Shown here in pieces: positions 27,241 through 38,506 of a stretch of DNA of 64,000 nucleotides. The notes under the pieces were generated by a model. That model did no database searches and was not told the origin of the DNA. It saw only the letters and a list, made by a program, of their open reading frames with translations. The stretch covers positions 1 to 64,000 of the forward strand of contig NZ_FNAG01000011.1 of NCBI RefSeq assembly GCF_900101825.1, in the 5' to 3' direction. The first letter of the stretch is position 1. Each line of letters opens with the position of its first letter. The DNA comes from Aquimonas voraii (GTDB lineage Bacteria > Pseudomonadota > Gammaproteobacteria > Xanthomonadales > Xanthomonadaceae). The position numbers were made by a program, and so were the translations under genes.

Positions 27241-29160
27241 ATGCTCCACATCACGCTCCCCGACGGCAGTCGCCGTGAATTCGAAGGCCCCGTGTCCGTG
27301 GGCGAAGTCGCCGCCAGCATCGGCGCCGGCTTGGCCAAGGCGGCGCTGGCCGGCAAGGTCGACGGCAAACTGGTCGATACCAGCTATCGCATCGCCTCCG
27401 ACGCCTCGCTTGAAATCGTCACCGACAAGCATCCAGACGCGCTCGATATCCTGCGCCACTCGACCGCGCATCTGCTGGCCCAGGCCGTGCAGCGTCTCTA
27501 CCCTGGCGCGCAGGTCACGATCGGCCCGGTGATCGACAACGGCTTCTATTACGACTTCGCCTACGAGCGTCCCTTCACCCCGGACGACCTGCCGAAGATC
27601 GAAGCCGAGATGCAGAAGATCGTCGCCGAGAAGCTGGCTGTGAGCCGCACGGTCAAGTCGCGCGACGAGGCGATCGCCTTCTTCCGCGGTCTCGGCGAGC
27701 ACTACAAGGCCGAGATCATCGAGTCCATCCCCGCCAACGAGGACCTCTCGCTGTACTCGCAGGGCGAGTTCACCGACCTCTGCCGCGGGCCGCACGTTCC
27801 CGGTACGGACAAGCTGCGCGCCTTCAAGCTGATGAAGGTGGCCGGCGCCTATTGGCGCGGCGACTCCAACAACCAGATGCTCTCGCGCATTTACGGCACC
27901 GCCTGGCTGAACGACAAGGACCTCAAGGCCTACCTGCACCAGCTTGAAGAGGCCGAAAAGCGCGACCACCGCCGTATCGCCAAGCAGCTCGACCTGTTCC
28001 ACCAACAGGAGGAAGCGCCGGGCATGGTGTTCTGGCATCCGCGCGGCTGGACGCTGTGGCAGACCGTTGAGCAGTACATGCGCGGCGTTTACAAGAATTC
28101 GGGCTATCAGGAAGTGCGCTGCCCGCAGATCCTCGACGTCTCGCTGTGGAAGAAGTCCGGCCACTGGGACAACTACAAGGAGAACATGTTCTTCACCGAG
28201 TCCGAAAAGCGGACCTATGCGGTGAAGCCCATGAACTGCCCGGGCCATGTGCAGATCTTCAATTCCGGTCTGCACAGCTATCGCGACCTGCCGATCCGCT
28301 ATGGCGAGTTCGGTGGCTGCCACCGCAACGAGCCCTCCGGTGCGCTGCACGGCATCATGCGCGTGCGTGCCTTCACCCAGGACGACGGCCACATCTTCTG
28401 CACGGAAGACCAGATCGAGGCCGAAGTCACGGCCTTCCACCAGCAGGCGATGGCGGTCTACCGCGACTTCGGATTCGAGGACATCTCGCTGAAGATCGCG
28501 CTGCGCCCGGACTCTCGCCTCGGTGACGACGCGACCTGGGACAAGGCCGAGAATGCCCTGCGTGCGGCGCTTGGCAGCTGTGGCGTGCAGTGGGAGGAGC
28601 TGCCTGGAGAGGGTGCCTTCTATGGGCCGAAGATCGAGTACCACATGCGCGACTCGATCGGCCGCGGCTGGCAGGTTGGCACCATGCAGGTCGACTTCAT
28701 GATGCCTGGCCGTCTCGGCGCGGAGTACGTCGACGAGACCAGCACACGCCGGCATCCGGTGATGCTGCACCGGGCCATCGTCGGATCCATGGAGCGCTTC
28801 ATCGGCATCCTGATCGAGCACCATGCCGGCCTGTTCCCGCTGTGGCTGGCGCCGGTGCAGGCGGTGGTGATGAACATCACCGATGCCCAGGCCGACTATG
28901 TTCGCGAGGTGACCCAAGCCCTTGTCCAGCAAGGCTTCCGGGTGCAGTCCGACTTGAGAAACGAAAAGATCGGTTATAAGATTCGCGAGCATACCCTGCA
29001 GAAGATTCCCTACCTCTTGGTCGTGGGCGACCGCGAAAAAGAGGAAGGGCTCGTCGCAGTGCGCGCGCGTTCCGGCGAAGATCTGGGCAGTCTGAAACTG
29101 CCCGAACTCATCGAGCGGCTGCGCGCGGAGAACGGACCAACCGCCCGCGACAAGGTGTGA
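27241..29160 (+). CDS. thrS: Threonine--tRNA ligase
   Basis: The 639-residue enzyme charges tRNA-Thr. It has the TGS domain ([14 protein letters not shown], residues 1-60), the editing domain with [11 protein letters not shown] and the Zn-containing class II core. The three zinc ligands align with E. coli: C333 (MNCPGHV), H384 (DDGHIFC) and H510 (VMLHRAI). The anticodon-binding domain follows at the C-terminus. It starts the thrS-infC-rpmI-rplT-pheS-pheT-ihfA cluster, the same order as in E. coli. Confidence 0.97.
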   Translation: MLHITLPDGSRREFEGPVSVGEVAASIGAGLAKAALAGKVDGKLVDTSYRIASDASLEIVTDKHPDALDILRHSTAHLLAQAVQRLYPGAQVTIGPVIDNGFYYDFAYERPFTPDDLPKIEAEMQKIVAEKLAVSRTVKSRDEAIAFFRGLGEHYKAEIIESIPANEDLSLYSQGEFTDLCRGPHVPGTDKLRAFKLMKVAGAYWRGDSNNQMLSRIYGTAWLNDKDLKAYLHQLEEAEKRDHRRIAKQLDLFHQQEEAPGMVFWHPRGWTLWQTVEQYMRGVYKNSGYQEVRCPQILDVSLWKKSGHWDNYKENMFFTESEKRTYAVKPMNCPGHVQIFNSGLHSYRDLPIRYGEFGGCHRNEPSGALHGIMRVRAFTQDDGHIFCTEDQIEAEVTAFHQQAMAVYRDFGFEDISLKIALRPDSRLGDDATWDKAENALRAALGSCGVQWEELPGEGAFYGPKIEYHMRDSIGRGWQVGTMQVDFMMPGRLGAEYVDETSTRRHPVMLHRAIVGSMERFIGILIEHHAGLFPLWLAPVQAVVMNITDAQADYVREVTQALVQQGFRVQSDLRNEKIGYKIREHTLQKIPYLLVVGDREKEEGLVAVRARSGEDLGSLKLPELIERLRAENGPTARDKV

Positions 29161-29224
29161 TCTCTCTCAGAATCAAGCCCTTGCGTTGAGGTTTGGACCA
29201 GCAGCCCAGCACGGAGACACGCGA

Positions 29225-29746
29225 ATCAATACCGAAAAGCTGAACCGCAAGAACCACGAAATCCGGGTGCCGCGCGTGCGCGTCATCGGTGCCGAAGGTG
29301 AGAACATCGGCGTCCTGAGCCGCGATGAAGCCCTGCGCATGGCGCTGGATCTGGAGCTCGACCTGGTCGAGATCCAGCCCAACGTCGACCCGCCGGTCTG
29401 CCGCATCATGGATTTCGGCAAGTTCCGCTTTGAGCAGCAGAAGAAGGCGAGCGCCGCCAAGAAGAAGCAGAAGCAGGTGGAGATCAAGGAACTCAAGTTC
29501 CGTCCCACCACCGATGTCGGCGATTACGCCATCAAGCTCCGCAACATCCGGCGCTTCCTTGAGGAAGGCGACAAGGTCAAGATCAACATCCGCTTCAAGG
29601 GCCGCGAGATGGCGCACCAGGAGCTGGGTATCGCGATGGCGAACAAGATCGAGGCCGATCTGGGTGACGAGGTGGTGATCGAGCAGCGTCCGCGCCTCGA
29701 AGGCCGCCAGATGGTGATGATGATCGCGCCCAAGAAGAAGCAGTAA
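29225..29746 (+). CDS. infC: Translation initiation factor IF-3 (AUC start)
   Basis: The IF-3 sequence (TEKLNRKNHEIRVPRVRVIGAEGENIG, later PPVCRIMDFGKF and KKQKQVEIKELKFRP, C-terminal EGRQMVMMIAPKKKQ) has no ATG in its N-terminal region. ATC at 29225 has GGAGA at 29213-29217 with a 7-base spacer and gives a 173-residue protein of normal length. In E. coli infC starts with AUU, which IF-3 itself discriminates against to control its own level. ATC would serve the same role. A TTG at 29186 lacks family sequence after it. Confidence 0.93.
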   Translation: MNTEKLNRKNHEIRVPRVRVIGAEGENIGVLSRDEALRMALDLELDLVEIQPNVDPPVCRIMDFGKFRFEQQKKASAAKKKQKQVEIKELKFRPTTDVGDYAIKLRNIRRFLEEGDKVKINIRFKGREMAHQELGIAMANKIEADLGDEVVIEQRPRLEGRQMVMMIAPKKKQ

Positions 29747-30119
29747 GCGTCTTCGAGCGTCATCGCGCAGGCCCCGACCGTTACTGGCCGGGGCCTCGCG
29801 CTTCAAGGATTTCCCGCGCAGGATGCGGCGGGAGCGGCTCGGGTCCATGCAGGCCCGGTTCGCGTGCAGGGCGGGCAGGAGCCCGTGGCTGCCTTACCCG
29901 GTTCGCCGGGTCTTTGCCGGTCGCGGTGGTTTGGCGATCGGCGCCTTTGCGGTGCATCGATGCACTCGCGCAGGCTCTTCCGCCCGGTTCGCGGCGCTGC
30001 CGTGAACGGGGCTACAAGCGCGGGATGTGCTCCACAAGCGATGCGGTCTCAGGCCTCATCCGCGCATTCCGGGTATCCAAGATCCGCAGCGGTTCGCCGC
30101 TGCATGCAAGGAGTTTCCC
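29747..30119 (+). promoter_or_regulatory. Long structured leader before rpmI
   Basis: This 373-bp stretch has no supported gene. It holds two stable hairpins: 29769-29776 with 29889-like partner at 29789-29796 (8 bp), and 29896-29901 with 29906-29911 closing a TTCG tetraloop followed by CTTT. In E. coli ribosomal protein L20 represses rpmI-rplT by binding a leader structure upstream of rpmI. This leader is a candidate for the same control, but no L20 site was demonstrated. Confidence 0.4.
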
Positions 30120-30317
30120 ATGCCCAAGATCAAGACCAATCGGGCTGCCGCGAAGCGTTTCCGCAAAACCGCCTCCGGCAAGTTCAAGTGTGGCCACGCG
30201 TTCAAGAGCCACATCCTGACCAAGAAGTCGACCAAGCGTAAGCGCGGTCTGCGCGGCACCAACCACGTTCGTGCGGAGGACGCAGGTCGCGTCCAGCGCA
30301 TGCTCCCGTACCTCTAA
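30120..30317 (+). CDS. rpmI: 50S ribosomal protein L35
   Basis: The 65-residue basic protein reads [33 protein letters not shown] and ends [28 protein letters not shown] 30120 has AAGGAG 6 bases upstream; the open frame before it is not L35-like. rplT follows after 15 bp, the invariant pair. Confidence 0.97.
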   Translation: MPKIKTNRAAAKRFRKTASGKFKCGHAFKSHILTKKSTKRKRGLRGTNHVRAEDAGRVQRMLPYL

Positions 30318-30332
30318 GGGAGGATCGCAACC

Positions 30333-30689
30333 ATGGCACGAGTCAAGCGTGGCGTCACCGCCCGTCGTCGTCACAAGTCCGTTCTCGCGCGCGCGAAGGG
30401 TTACTACAACGCCCGTCGCAAGGTGTTCCGCGTTGCCAAGCAGGCCGTCACCAAGGCTGGCCAGTACGCCTACATCGGCCGCAAGCAGCGCAAGCGTCAG
30501 TTCCGCGCCCTGTGGATCGTCCGCATCAATGCGGCGGCCCGCCAGTTCGGTCTGTCCTACAGCCGCATGATGAACGGCCTGAAGAAGGCCAGCATCAGCC
30601 TGGACCGTAAGGTTCTGGCCGACCTGGCCGTGCACGATCTGCCGGCGTTTGGCGCGCTGGCCGAGAAGGCCAAGGGCGCCCTGGCCTAA
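30333..30689 (+). CDS. rplT: 50S ribosomal protein L20
   Basis: The 118-residue protein ([39 protein letters not shown]) has the long basic N-terminal helix and the globular C-domain with [36 protein letters not shown]20 is essential for early 50S assembly and is the autogenous repressor of the rpmI-rplT unit in E. coli. AGGGAGGATC precedes the start. Confidence 0.98.
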   Translation: MARVKRGVTARRRHKSVLARAKGYYNARRKVFRVAKQAVTKAGQYAYIGRKQRKRQFRALWIVRINAAARQFGLSYSRMMNGLKKASISLDRKVLADLAVHDLPAFGALAEKAKGALA

Positions 30690-31889
<1,200 letters not shown>

Positions 31890-31898
31890 GGCGAAACG

Positions 31899-31913
31899 CG
31901 GGATTCGGGATTT
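31899..31913. repeat. Single GGGATTCGGGATT repeat between pheS and pheT
   Basis: One CGGGATTCGGGATTT unit lies in the 72-bp pheS-pheT spacer, 10 bp after the pheS stop. It has no inverted partner nearby. Confidence 0.7.
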
Positions 31914-31961
31914 GTAAGCCGCAGCGGGTCAGGCTCGCGCGGCCTTTGATGGACACAGGCA

Positions 31962-34385
31962 ATGAAGTTTTCCGAGAACTGGCTGCGCGAACACGTCACT
32001 GTCGAGGCCTCGCGCGAGGAACTCGCGGCCAGGCTGACCGCGATCGGGCTGGAGGTCGAAGAGATCACCGCCTTGGGTGAGGGCCTGGCTGGCGTGGTGG
32101 TGGCGCAGATCCTGGACTGCGCGCGCCATCCCGAGGCCGACCGCCTGCAGGTCTGCACGGTCGATACCGGCAGCGGCACGGTGCAGATCGTCTGCGGCGC
32201 GCCGAACGCTCGGCCGGGGCTGAAGGCCCCGCTGGCGACCGTCGGCGCCGAGCTGCCGGGCGGGCTGAAGATCAAGCCGGCCAAACTGCGCGGCGTCGAG
32301 AGCTTCGGCATGCTGTGCTCGGCCAAGGAGCTCGGCGTCGATGCCGATGCTTCGGGCCTGATGGAGCTGCCGGCCGATGCGCCGGTCGGTGCCGCGTTCG
32401 CCGACTATCTCGGTTTGCCAGACGCCAGCATCGAGATCAAGCTGACCCCGAACCGGGCGGACTGTTTCGGTGTTCGCGGCATTGCATACGACGTCGCCGC
32501 CGTGCTGGGAGCGAACGTCAATCCGCTGGACGTGCCGGCCGCTGCCGTCGAGAGCGCCGATGCGCTTTCGGTTGAGTTGAATGCGGGCGCAGCCGCACCG
32601 CGTTACTGCGGCCGAGTCATCGAAGGCGTCGATGCATCAGCCCCCACGCCGCTGTGGATGGCCGAGCGCCTGCGTCGCTCCGGCATCCGTCCGATCAGCC
32701 TGCTGGTCGATGTCACCCAGTACGTGATGCTGGAGCTGGGCCAGCCGATGCACGCCTTCGATCGCGCCACGCTGAAGGGGCCGGTCGGCGTACGCGCTGC
32801 GCGTGCGGGCGAAAGCTTGAAGCTGCTGGACGAGCGCGCGGTCACGCTGGACGAGGGCTTCCTCGTCATCACCGACGCCGACCGCGCGGTCGCGCTGGCC
32901 GGCGTCATGGGCGGCTGGGACACCCGCGTCACCACCGACAGCCGCAGCGTGTTCCTGGAGAGCGCGCACTTCGCGCCCGAGGCCATCATCGGCCGCGCCC
33001 GCAAGCTGGGCATGCACACCGATGCCTCGCACCGCTTCGAGCGCGGGGTCGATCCCGAGCTGCCGAGCTTGGCGCTGGAGCGCGCCACCCAGCTGATCCT
33101 GGCGCACGCCGGCGGCAAAGCGGGCCCGGTCACCGAGGCCGCGCTGCCCGCACACCTGCCCCTGCCCAAGGCGGTGCGCCTGCGTCGCGCGCGGCTTGCG
33201 CGCGTGCTCGGCGTGCACATCGCCGACGCCGAGGTCGAGCGCATCCTGCGGGCGCTGGGCATGCAGGTCGAAGCCTTCGACGGCGCAGCGGATGAGCCCG
33301 TCGACGCCCTGCGCGGCTCGCACATCGGCGGCGGCTGGTGGGTGACGCCGCCCTCGCGGCGTTTCGACATCGCCATCGAAGAAGACCTCATCGAAGAAGT
33401 CGTGCGCATCCATGGCTACGAGGCCATTCCGACCAGCACGCCGACCGGCGCGATTCCACTCGCCATGCCGAGCGAAACGCGACTGGGTGAGGGTGAGCTG
33501 CGACGCGCGCTCGCCGGTCGCGGCTACCGCGAAACGATCTGCTTTGCTTTCGTCGAGCATGTACTGCTCGATCGCTGGGGTCTTGCCGAGGGCGCGATCA
33601 CGCTGGCCAACCCGCTGAGCGCCGAGCTGGCGGTGATGCGCACCGGCCTGCTGCCGGGTCTGGTGCAGGCACTGGCGCACAACCGCGATCGCCAGGACGC
33701 GCGACCGCGGCTGTTCGAGCTCGGGCGCGTGTTCCATCAGGGCGAATCCGGCCCGATCGAGACCCTGCGCTTCGCCGCCGCCGCCTGCGGTCGCGCCGAG
33801 GCCGAGCAGTGGGGTCTGCCGGCACGCGCGCTCGATTTCCATGATGTGAAGGCGGATCTCGAATCCGTGCTGGCGCTGTCGGGGGAACCGGCTCGCGTCG
33901 AGTTCCGTCCGACCACGGCCGCGTTCCTGCATCCGGGGCGCGGTGCGGACGTGTGGTTCAAGGGCCGCAGCATCGGCTGCATCGGCCACCTGCACCCTGC
34001 GCTGGCGAAGGTGCTCGACCTCGACGAAGAAGTGGTGGTGTTTGAAGTCGAACTGGCGCCCGTGCTGGAGCGGGCGCTGCCGCGTGCGCAGCCGATCTCG
34101 CGATTTCCTTCCGTTCGTCGGGATATCGCCGTGCTCGTCGCCGAGCAGCACCCGTGGTTGGCGCTCGAAGCCTGCCTGCGGAGCGCGCTGGAAGGCCGCG
34201 TGCAGGCCATCCAGCTGTTTGACCAATACCAGGGCAAGGGCATCGAGCCGGGCTTCCGCAGCCTAGCTATTGGCTTGATTTTGCAGGACGTTTCACGCAC
34301 CCTCACGGATCAGGATGCGGACCAAGCCATCGCCGATGCGGTGGCGGCGCTGTCCAGGACGTTCGGCGCCACGCTCAGGGGGTGA
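31962..34385 (+). CDS. pheT: Phenylalanine--tRNA ligase beta subunit
   Basis: The 807-residue subunit starts [35 protein letters not shown] and has, in order, the tRNA-binding OB domain (residues 39-150), B3/4 editing domain (about 210-390), B5 domain, catalytic-like core and C-terminal FDX-ACB anticodon domain ([20 protein letters not shown] to the end). Length is typical. ihfA begins 1 base after its stop, so the pair is cotranscribed as in E. coli. Confidence 0.97.
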   Translation: MKFSENWLREHVTVEASREELAARLTAIGLEVEEITALGEGLAGVVVAQILDCARHPEADRLQVCTVDTGSGTVQIVCGAPNARPGLKAPLATVGAELPGGLKIKPAKLRGVESFGMLCSAKELGVDADASGLMELPADAPVGAAFADYLGLPDASIEIKLTPNRADCFGVRGIAYDVAAVLGANVNPLDVPAAAVESADALSVELNAGAAAPRYCGRVIEGVDASAPTPLWMAERLRRSGIRPISLLVDVTQYVMLELGQPMHAFDRATLKGPVGVRAARAGESLKLLDERAVTLDEGFLVITDADRAVALAGVMGGWDTRVTTDSRSVFLESAHFAPEAIIGRARKLGMHTDASHRFERGVDPELPSLALERATQLILAHAGGKAGPVTEAALPAHLPLPKAVRLRRARLARVLGVHIADAEVERILRALGMQVEAFDGAADEPVDALRGSHIGGGWWVTPPSRRFDIAIEEDLIEEVVRIHGYEAIPTSTPTGAIPLAMPSETRLGEGELRRALAGRGYRETICFAFVEHVLLDRWGLAEGAITLANPLSAELAVMRTGLLPGLVQALAHNRDRQDARPRLFELGRVFHQGESGPIETLRFAAAACGRAEAEQWGLPARALDFHDVKADLESVLALSGEPARVEFRPTTAAFLHPGRGADVWFKGRSIGCIGHLHPALAKVLDLDEEVVVFEVELAPVLERALPRAQPISRFPSVRRDIAVLVAEQHPWLALEACLRSALEGRVQAIQLFDQYQGKGIEPGFRSLAIGLILQDVSRTLTDQDADQAIADAVAALSRTFGATLRG

Positions 34386-34386
34386 C

Positions 34387-34686
34387 ATGGCACTGACCAA
34401 GGCCGAAATGGCCGAGAAGCTGTTCGACGATGTGGGCCTCAACAAGCGTGAGGCCAAGGAATTTGTCGATGCGTTTTTCGATGTGCTGCGCGATGCGCTG
34501 GAAACCGGGCATCAGGTGAAGCTGTCCGGTTTCGGCAACTTCGACCTGCGCAAGAAGAACCAGCGGCCGGGCCGCAATCCGAAGACCGGCGAGGAGATTC
34601 CGATCTCCGCGCGTACCGTGGTCACTTTCCGTCCGGGTCAGAAGCTGAAGGAGCGCGTGGAAGCCTATGCTGGATCCGGGCAGTAA
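34387..34686 (+). CDS. ihfA: Integration host factor subunit alpha
   Basis: The 99-residue DNA-bending protein ([31 protein letters not shown]) has the HU/IHF fold with the arm [31 protein letters not shown], including the proline that intercalates. It acts as a heterodimer with IHF-beta. ATG 34387 follows pheT by one base. Its 3' end overlaps the next gene by 20 bases. Confidence 0.97.
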   Translation: MALTKAEMAEKLFDDVGLNKREAKEFVDAFFDVLRDALETGHQVKLSGFGNFDLRKKNQRPGRNPKTGEEIPISARTVVTFRPGQKLKERVEAYAGSGQ

Positions 34687-35032
34687 CGCCGAACTTCCGG
34701 CCATCCCGGCCAAACGCTACTTCACCATCGGTGAAGTCAGCGAGCTGTGTCGCGTCAAGCCGCACGTGCTGCGCTACTGGGAAACCGAGTTCCCCAGCCT
34801 GAAGCCCGTGAAGCGGCGCGGCAACCGCCGCTACTATCAGCGCCAGGACGTGCTGACTATCCGTCAGATCCGGGCGCTCCTCTACGAAGAGGGCTTCACG
34901 ATCACCGGCGCGCGCCAGCGGCTCGAAGCCGATGGTCAGCGCCCCAGCGTGCTGGCCAATGACAGCTCCCTGCAGATCCTGCGCGAGGTGCGCATGGAGC
35001 TTGAAGCGGTGCTGGAACTGCTGAAGAGCTGA
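34667..35032 (+). CDS. MerR family transcriptional regulator
   Basis: The 121-residue protein carries one MerR winged helix domain (about 16-85: [71 protein letters not shown]) and a short C-terminal helix for dimerisation. There are no cysteines in metal-sensor positions, so it is not a metal sensor. A MerR gene directly after ihfA is common in gammaproteobacteria and its target is unknown. GTGGAAG precedes ATG 34667, which overlaps ihfA. Confidence 0.92.
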   Translation: MLDPGSNAELPAIPAKRYFTIGEVSELCRVKPHVLRYWETEFPSLKPVKRRGNRRYYQRQDVLTIRQIRALLYEEGFTITGARQRLEADGQRPSVLANDSSLQILREVRMELEAVLELLKS

Positions 35033-35041
35033 AGTTCCTCC

Positions 35042-35066
35042 CTGCGCAGCGAAGATCGCTGCGCAG
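35042..35066. terminator. Hairpin after the MerR gene
   Basis: An 11-bp perfect inverted repeat (35042-35052 with 35056-35066) has a three-base loop and lies 9 bp after the stop. No T tract follows. It probably ends the thrS-to-merR transcript. Confidence 0.5.
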
Positions 35067-35068
35067 TC

Positions 35069-35097
35069 GAGACAAGTCCACAACTCTCGTCTATACT
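35069..35097 (+). promoter_or_regulatory. Promoter of tRNA-Pro
   Basis: GAGACA (35069-35074) and TATACT (35092-35097) are separated by 17 bp, a good sigma-70 promoter. The tRNA starts 66 bp downstream of the -10 end. Confidence 0.6.
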
Positions 35098-35162
35098 TGC
35101 GCGCTCTGTGCGGCCGTGGCCCAAGGCCCACGCACAGGCCGCAGCACTGATCGGAATCGCGT

Positions 35163-35239
35163 CGGGGCGTAGCGCAGCCTGGTAGCGCATTTGCCTGGGG
35201 GGCAAAGGGTCGTCGGTTCAAATCCGGCCGCCCCGACCA
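35163..35239 (+). tRNA. tRNA-Pro (GGG)
   Basis: The 77-base gene folds into a full cloverleaf. The acceptor stem CGGGGCG pairs with CGCCCCG, the anticodon stem TTTGC/GCAAA holds GGG at 35197-35199, and the T arm contains GGTTCAAATCC. The genome encodes the CCA end (35237-35239). It reads CCC and CCU proline codons. No duplicated 3' fragment or integrase is visible, so it is not marked as an attachment site. Confidence 0.95.
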
Positions 35240-35396
35240 TCCGATCCATCCTCCGCTTCGCCTCACCCTCGCTCTGGCTCGGACACGTTGAAGCCGCGTC
35301 CGCTCTGCGCTCGTGTGCGGTGACTCCGTGGATGCGGGCTCCCGGGTGACCAAGCCGCTACACTCGCGGGCTTCCTCCATGGAGCGAGCCCGAGCG

Positions 35397-36338
35397 ATGC
35401 GCACACTCTTCCCCGCGATCGAACCCTACGCCAGCGGTGAGCTGGCGGTGTCCGAACGGCACACCCTGTATTTCGAAGAGTGCGGCAACCCCAAGGGCAA
35501 GCCGGTCGTGATGCTGCACGGCGGCCCCGGCGGCGGCTGCAGCGCGAAGATGCGGCAGTTCCACGACCCGGCCAAGTACCGAATCGTCCTGTTCGACCAG
35601 CGCGGCGCCGGGCGCTCGCGACCGCATGCGGATCTGGTCGACAACACCACCTGGGACCTCGTCGCTGATATCGAGCGCCTGCGCGAGCATCTTGGTATCG
35701 AGCGCTGGCAGGTCTTCGGCGGCAGTTGGGGGTCGACCCTGGCACTGGCCTATGCCGAGACCCATCCCGAGCGCGTCACCGAGCTGGTGCTGCGCGGCAT
35801 TTTCATGCTGCGGCGCTGGGAGCTGGAATGGTTCTACCAGGAGGGCGCTTCGCGCCTGTTCCCGGACGCCTGGGAGCATTACCTGAAGCCGATTCCCGCG
35901 GTCGAGCGCGCGGATCTCATCAGCGCCTACCACCGCCGGCTCACCTCCAGCGATCCGGCCGTGCGCGTGGCGGCTGCGCGCGCCTGGTCCGTGTGGGAAG
36001 CGGCCACCAGTTTTCTGCATCAGGACCCCGATTTCATCGCTTCGCACGAGGCCGATGACTTCGCGCTGGCGTTCGCCCGCATCGAGAGCCATTACTTCGT
36101 CAACGGCGGCTTCTTCGAGGTCGAGGACCAGCTGCTGCGTGACGTCGGCCGCATCCGCCAAATTCCCACCACCATCGTTCACGGTCGCTACGATGTCGTT
36201 TGTCCCGTCCAGAATGCTTGGGATCTCAAGCGTGAATTCCCCGAGGCCGAGTTGGTGATCACCGCTGACGCCGGCCATTCCGCCTTCGAGCCGGCCAACG
36301 TGGATGCGCTGGTGGCTGCGACCGAGCGGTATGGGTAA
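35397..36338 (+). CDS. pip: Proline iminopeptidase
   Basis: The 313-residue alpha/beta hydrolase removes N-terminal proline from peptides. MLHGGPGGGC gives the oxyanion loop, GGSWGSTLALAYAE holds the nucleophile S110, and VCPVQNAWDLK with ADAGHSAFEP carries the acid and histidine region. WYRDAGHS-type ending is family standard. The start used is ATG 35397 (MRTLFPAIEPY); ATG 35379 would add six residues. It is probably cytoplasmic, and it follows tRNA-Pro with its own promoter region unproven. Confidence 0.93.
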   Translation: MRTLFPAIEPYASGELAVSERHTLYFEECGNPKGKPVVMLHGGPGGGCSAKMRQFHDPAKYRIVLFDQRGAGRSRPHADLVDNTTWDLVADIERLREHLGIERWQVFGGSWGSTLALAYAETHPERVTELVLRGIFMLRRWELEWFYQEGASRLFPDAWEHYLKPIPAVERADLISAYHRRLTSSDPAVRVAAARAWSVWEAATSFLHQDPDFIASHEADDFALAFARIESHYFVNGGFFEVEDQLLRDVGRIRQIPTTIVHGRYDVVCPVQNAWDLKREFPEAELVITADAGHSAFEPANVDALVAATERYG

Positions 36339-36340
36339 GG

Positions 36341-36533
36341 GCCGGGATTCGGGATTGGGGATTCGGGATTCGCAGAGCCAGTCTCGCCAGCCTTGACCTA
36401 GCGACTTGGGGCGAGCCCATTTGAGCCCCTCTCCCTGCGGAGCGGTTCGGGGGCATCGGCTGCCGGTGCAGCCGATGCCCCCGGGCGCCCGAGCGAAGCG
36501 AAGGCAAGGGGTTGCAGAGGGGCAGTTCGGAGC
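36341..36533. repeat. Composite repeat element between pip and the alpha-glucosidase gene
   Basis: A GGGATTCGGGATT array (36341-36372) is followed by a long palindrome. Its 14-bp arms (36449-36462 with 36469-36482) close a 6-base loop, framed by GCCCCTCTCCCTGC near 36425 and GCAGAGGGGC near 36516. The same two-part build, repeat plus CCCCTCTCCC hairpin, occurs inside the pullulanase gene at 39421-39632. It fills the gap between two convergent genes. Confidence 0.7.
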
Positions 36534-36634
36534 GACGAGCTGATTGACGTGCGCCAGCTTCGCTCGCATCCAGTCACAGTCGATGCGGCCAGGTGGCTGT
36601 GCGCAGCGTCGCGCATCAGCCTCCAGCGGCGCCC

Positions 36635-38248
36635 TCACAACCGCGCAAACACCGCCCCATAGCCCGGGAGCTCCACTCGGCCCTCGCGCAGCGCGCCGCC
36701 CAACAGGCCGTGTCCGTCGAGTGCCTGCGCGGACTGCGCCTGATCCAGCGCGAGCGTCTGCGCATCCGCACTCAGGTTGAAGACGCAAAGCAGCCGCGCG
36801 TCATCGAGCTGACGTTCGAAGGCCAGCACCGGCTCCGACGTCGCCAGCATCCGCACTGCGCCCCAGCGCAGGGCGGGCTGGCCTCGGCGGAACGCCATGA
36901 AGCGCCGGAAGCGCTTCAGTGCCGAATCGTCCGCGGCCTCCTGGGCCTCGACGCTGAGCGACCGGTGCTCCGCAGGCACCGGCAGCCAGGGCTTGGCCTC
37001 GCTGAAACCGCCGTGATCGATGCCGCGCCAGGGCATCGGGGTTCGGCAGCCGTCACGGCCCTTGAAGTTCGGCCAGAACGCGATCCCGTACGGGTCCTGC
37101 AGCTGCTCGAAGGGAATGTCGGCCTCGGGCAGGCCCAGTTCCTCGCCCTGGTAGACGCAGATCGAACCGCGCAGGCTGCAGGCCATGGCGCTCAGCATGG
37201 CGGCCATGTGCGCAGGCGGACAGGCGCCGCCCCAACGGGTCACCACGCGCTGCGAGTCGTGGTTGCTGATCGACCAGCAGGGCCAGCCCTCGGTCATCTT
37301 GGCTTCGAGTTCGTTCACCGTACGACGCACGTGATCCACACTGAAGTCCGGCGTCAGCAGCTCGAAGCTGTACCCCATGTGCAGGCGGTCGCGGCCGGTG
37401 TACTCGGCCATGGTCTGCAGCGAATCCTCGGAGGAGATCTCGCCCAGCGCGGCCACTTCGGGGAACTCGTCCATGAGCGCGCGCAGGCGACGCAGGAAAC
37501 CGATGTTTTCGGGCTGGGTGTTGTTGTACCAGTGGTATTGGTAGGCGTAGGGATTGTCGGGGCTGAAGCCACGGCCGGTGCGCAGCTCCGGCGGCTTCGC
37601 CGGATTGTCGCGCAGCTGGCGATCGTGGAAGCAGAAATTGATGGCATCGAGCCTGAGCCCGTCGACCCCGCGCTCGAGCCAGAAGCGCACGTTGTCCAGC
37701 GTGGCCTGCTGCACGGCGGGATTGTGGAAGTTGAGATCCGGCTGACTGACCAGGAAGTTGTGCAGGTAGTACTGCTCGCGCCGCGGTTCCCACTGCCACG
37801 CACAGCCACCGAAGATCGAAAGCCAATTGTTCGGTGGCGTGCCATCCGGCTTCGGATCGGCCCAGACGTACCAGTCAGCCTTCGGATTGTCGCGGCTCTG
37901 CCGGCTCTCCTGGAACCAGGCATGTTCGCTGGAGGTATGGCTGAGCACCTGGTCGATCACCACCTTGAGCCCGAGCGTATGCGCCTTTGTCACCAACCGG
38001 TCGAAATCGGCCAGCGTGCCAAACATCGGGTCGACATCTCGGTAGTCGGCGATGTCGTAACCGAAGTCCGCCATCGGCGACTTGAAGAAGGGGCTGATCC
38101 AGATCGCATCCACACCGAGGCCGGCGACGTATTCCAGCCGGTCGATGATGCCCGGCAGATCGCCGATGCCATCGCCATTGCTGTCCTGGAAGCTGCGAGG
38201 GTAGATCTGGTAGATGACGGCGCCGCGCCACCAGGGGGCTGTACTCAT
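36635..38248 (-). CDS. Alpha-glucosidase, GH13 family
   Basis: The 537-residue enzyme without signal peptide splits maltose and short maltodextrins in the cytoplasm. The (beta/alpha)8 core shows conserved region I DQVLSHTS, region II GLRLDAINF with nucleophile D201, region III ALGEISSED with acid/base E270 and region IV ISNHDSQR with D331. The N-terminal block WWRGAVIYQIYPRSFQDSNGDGIGDLPGII is that of the GH13 alpha-glucosidase/oligo-1,6-glucosidase group. Exact linkage preference cannot be read from sequence. The palindrome at 38353-38366, 105 bp upstream, is a likely operator. Confidence 0.93.
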   Translation of the reverse strand: MSTAPWWRGAVIYQIYPRSFQDSNGDGIGDLPGIIDRLEYVAGLGVDAIWISPFFKSPMADFGYDIADYRDVDPMFGTLADFDRLVTKAHTLGLKVVIDQVLSHTSSEHAWFQESRQSRDNPKADWYVWADPKPDGTPPNNWLSIFGGCAWQWEPRREQYYLHNFLVSQPDLNFHNPAVQQATLDNVRFWLERGVDGLRLDAINFCFHDRQLRDNPAKPPELRTGRGFSPDNPYAYQYHWYNNTQPENIGFLRRLRALMDEFPEVAALGEISSEDSLQTMAEYTGRDRLHMGYSFELLTPDFSVDHVRRTVNELEAKMTEGWPCWSISNHDSQRVVTRWGGACPPAHMAAMLSAMACSLRGSICVYQGEELGLPEADIPFEQLQDPYGIAFWPNFKGRDGCRTPMPWRGIDHGGFSEAKPWLPVPAEHRSLSVEAQEAADDSALKRFRRFMAFRRGQPALRWGAVRMLATSEPVLAFERQLDDARLLCVFNLSADAQTLALDQAQSAQALDGHGLLGGALREGRVELPGYGAVFARL

Positions 38249-38352
38249 GTCGTGTTCCAGCGATGGAGGGCCTGGCGGGCGATGGCGTTCAGGCAAGGGG
38301 ATGTGAAGGTGCCCGCAAGCTTAATCAGCACGCACTGGAATGCTGGCGCGCG

Positions 38353-38366
38353 TGCATACGTATTCA
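38353..38366. promoter_or_regulatory. LacI-type operator candidate upstream of the alpha-glucosidase gene
   Basis: TGCATACGTATTCA is a 14-bp palindrome with central CG and one mismatch. An almost identical site lies at 41555-41568 between the pullulanase and debranching genes. Even palindromes around CG are typical of LacI-family operators. No regulator gene is in the window. Confidence 0.55.
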
Positions 38367-38506
38367 TGCGGAGCCCGCGCTCGCGCGTGTTTTCCCCGGG
38401 ATGTTCGACTGCAGCATCGTGCCGGCGGCATGCTCGGGAAACGCCTTTTTCTTCAGCTTCTGCACACTGCGCACATGCAGCAAACGACGCGAGCGCTGCC
38501 CCTGGA

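Noticed and set aside
29186-29224. TTG start for infC
   Set aside because: The added 13 residues are not IF-3-like and no ribosome binding site precedes the TTG, whereas ATC 29225 has one at ideal distance.
35163-36640. tRNA-Pro as attachment site of an island
   Set aside because: No integrase gene and no repeated tRNA 3' end are visible downstream; the next genes look like ordinary chromosome.
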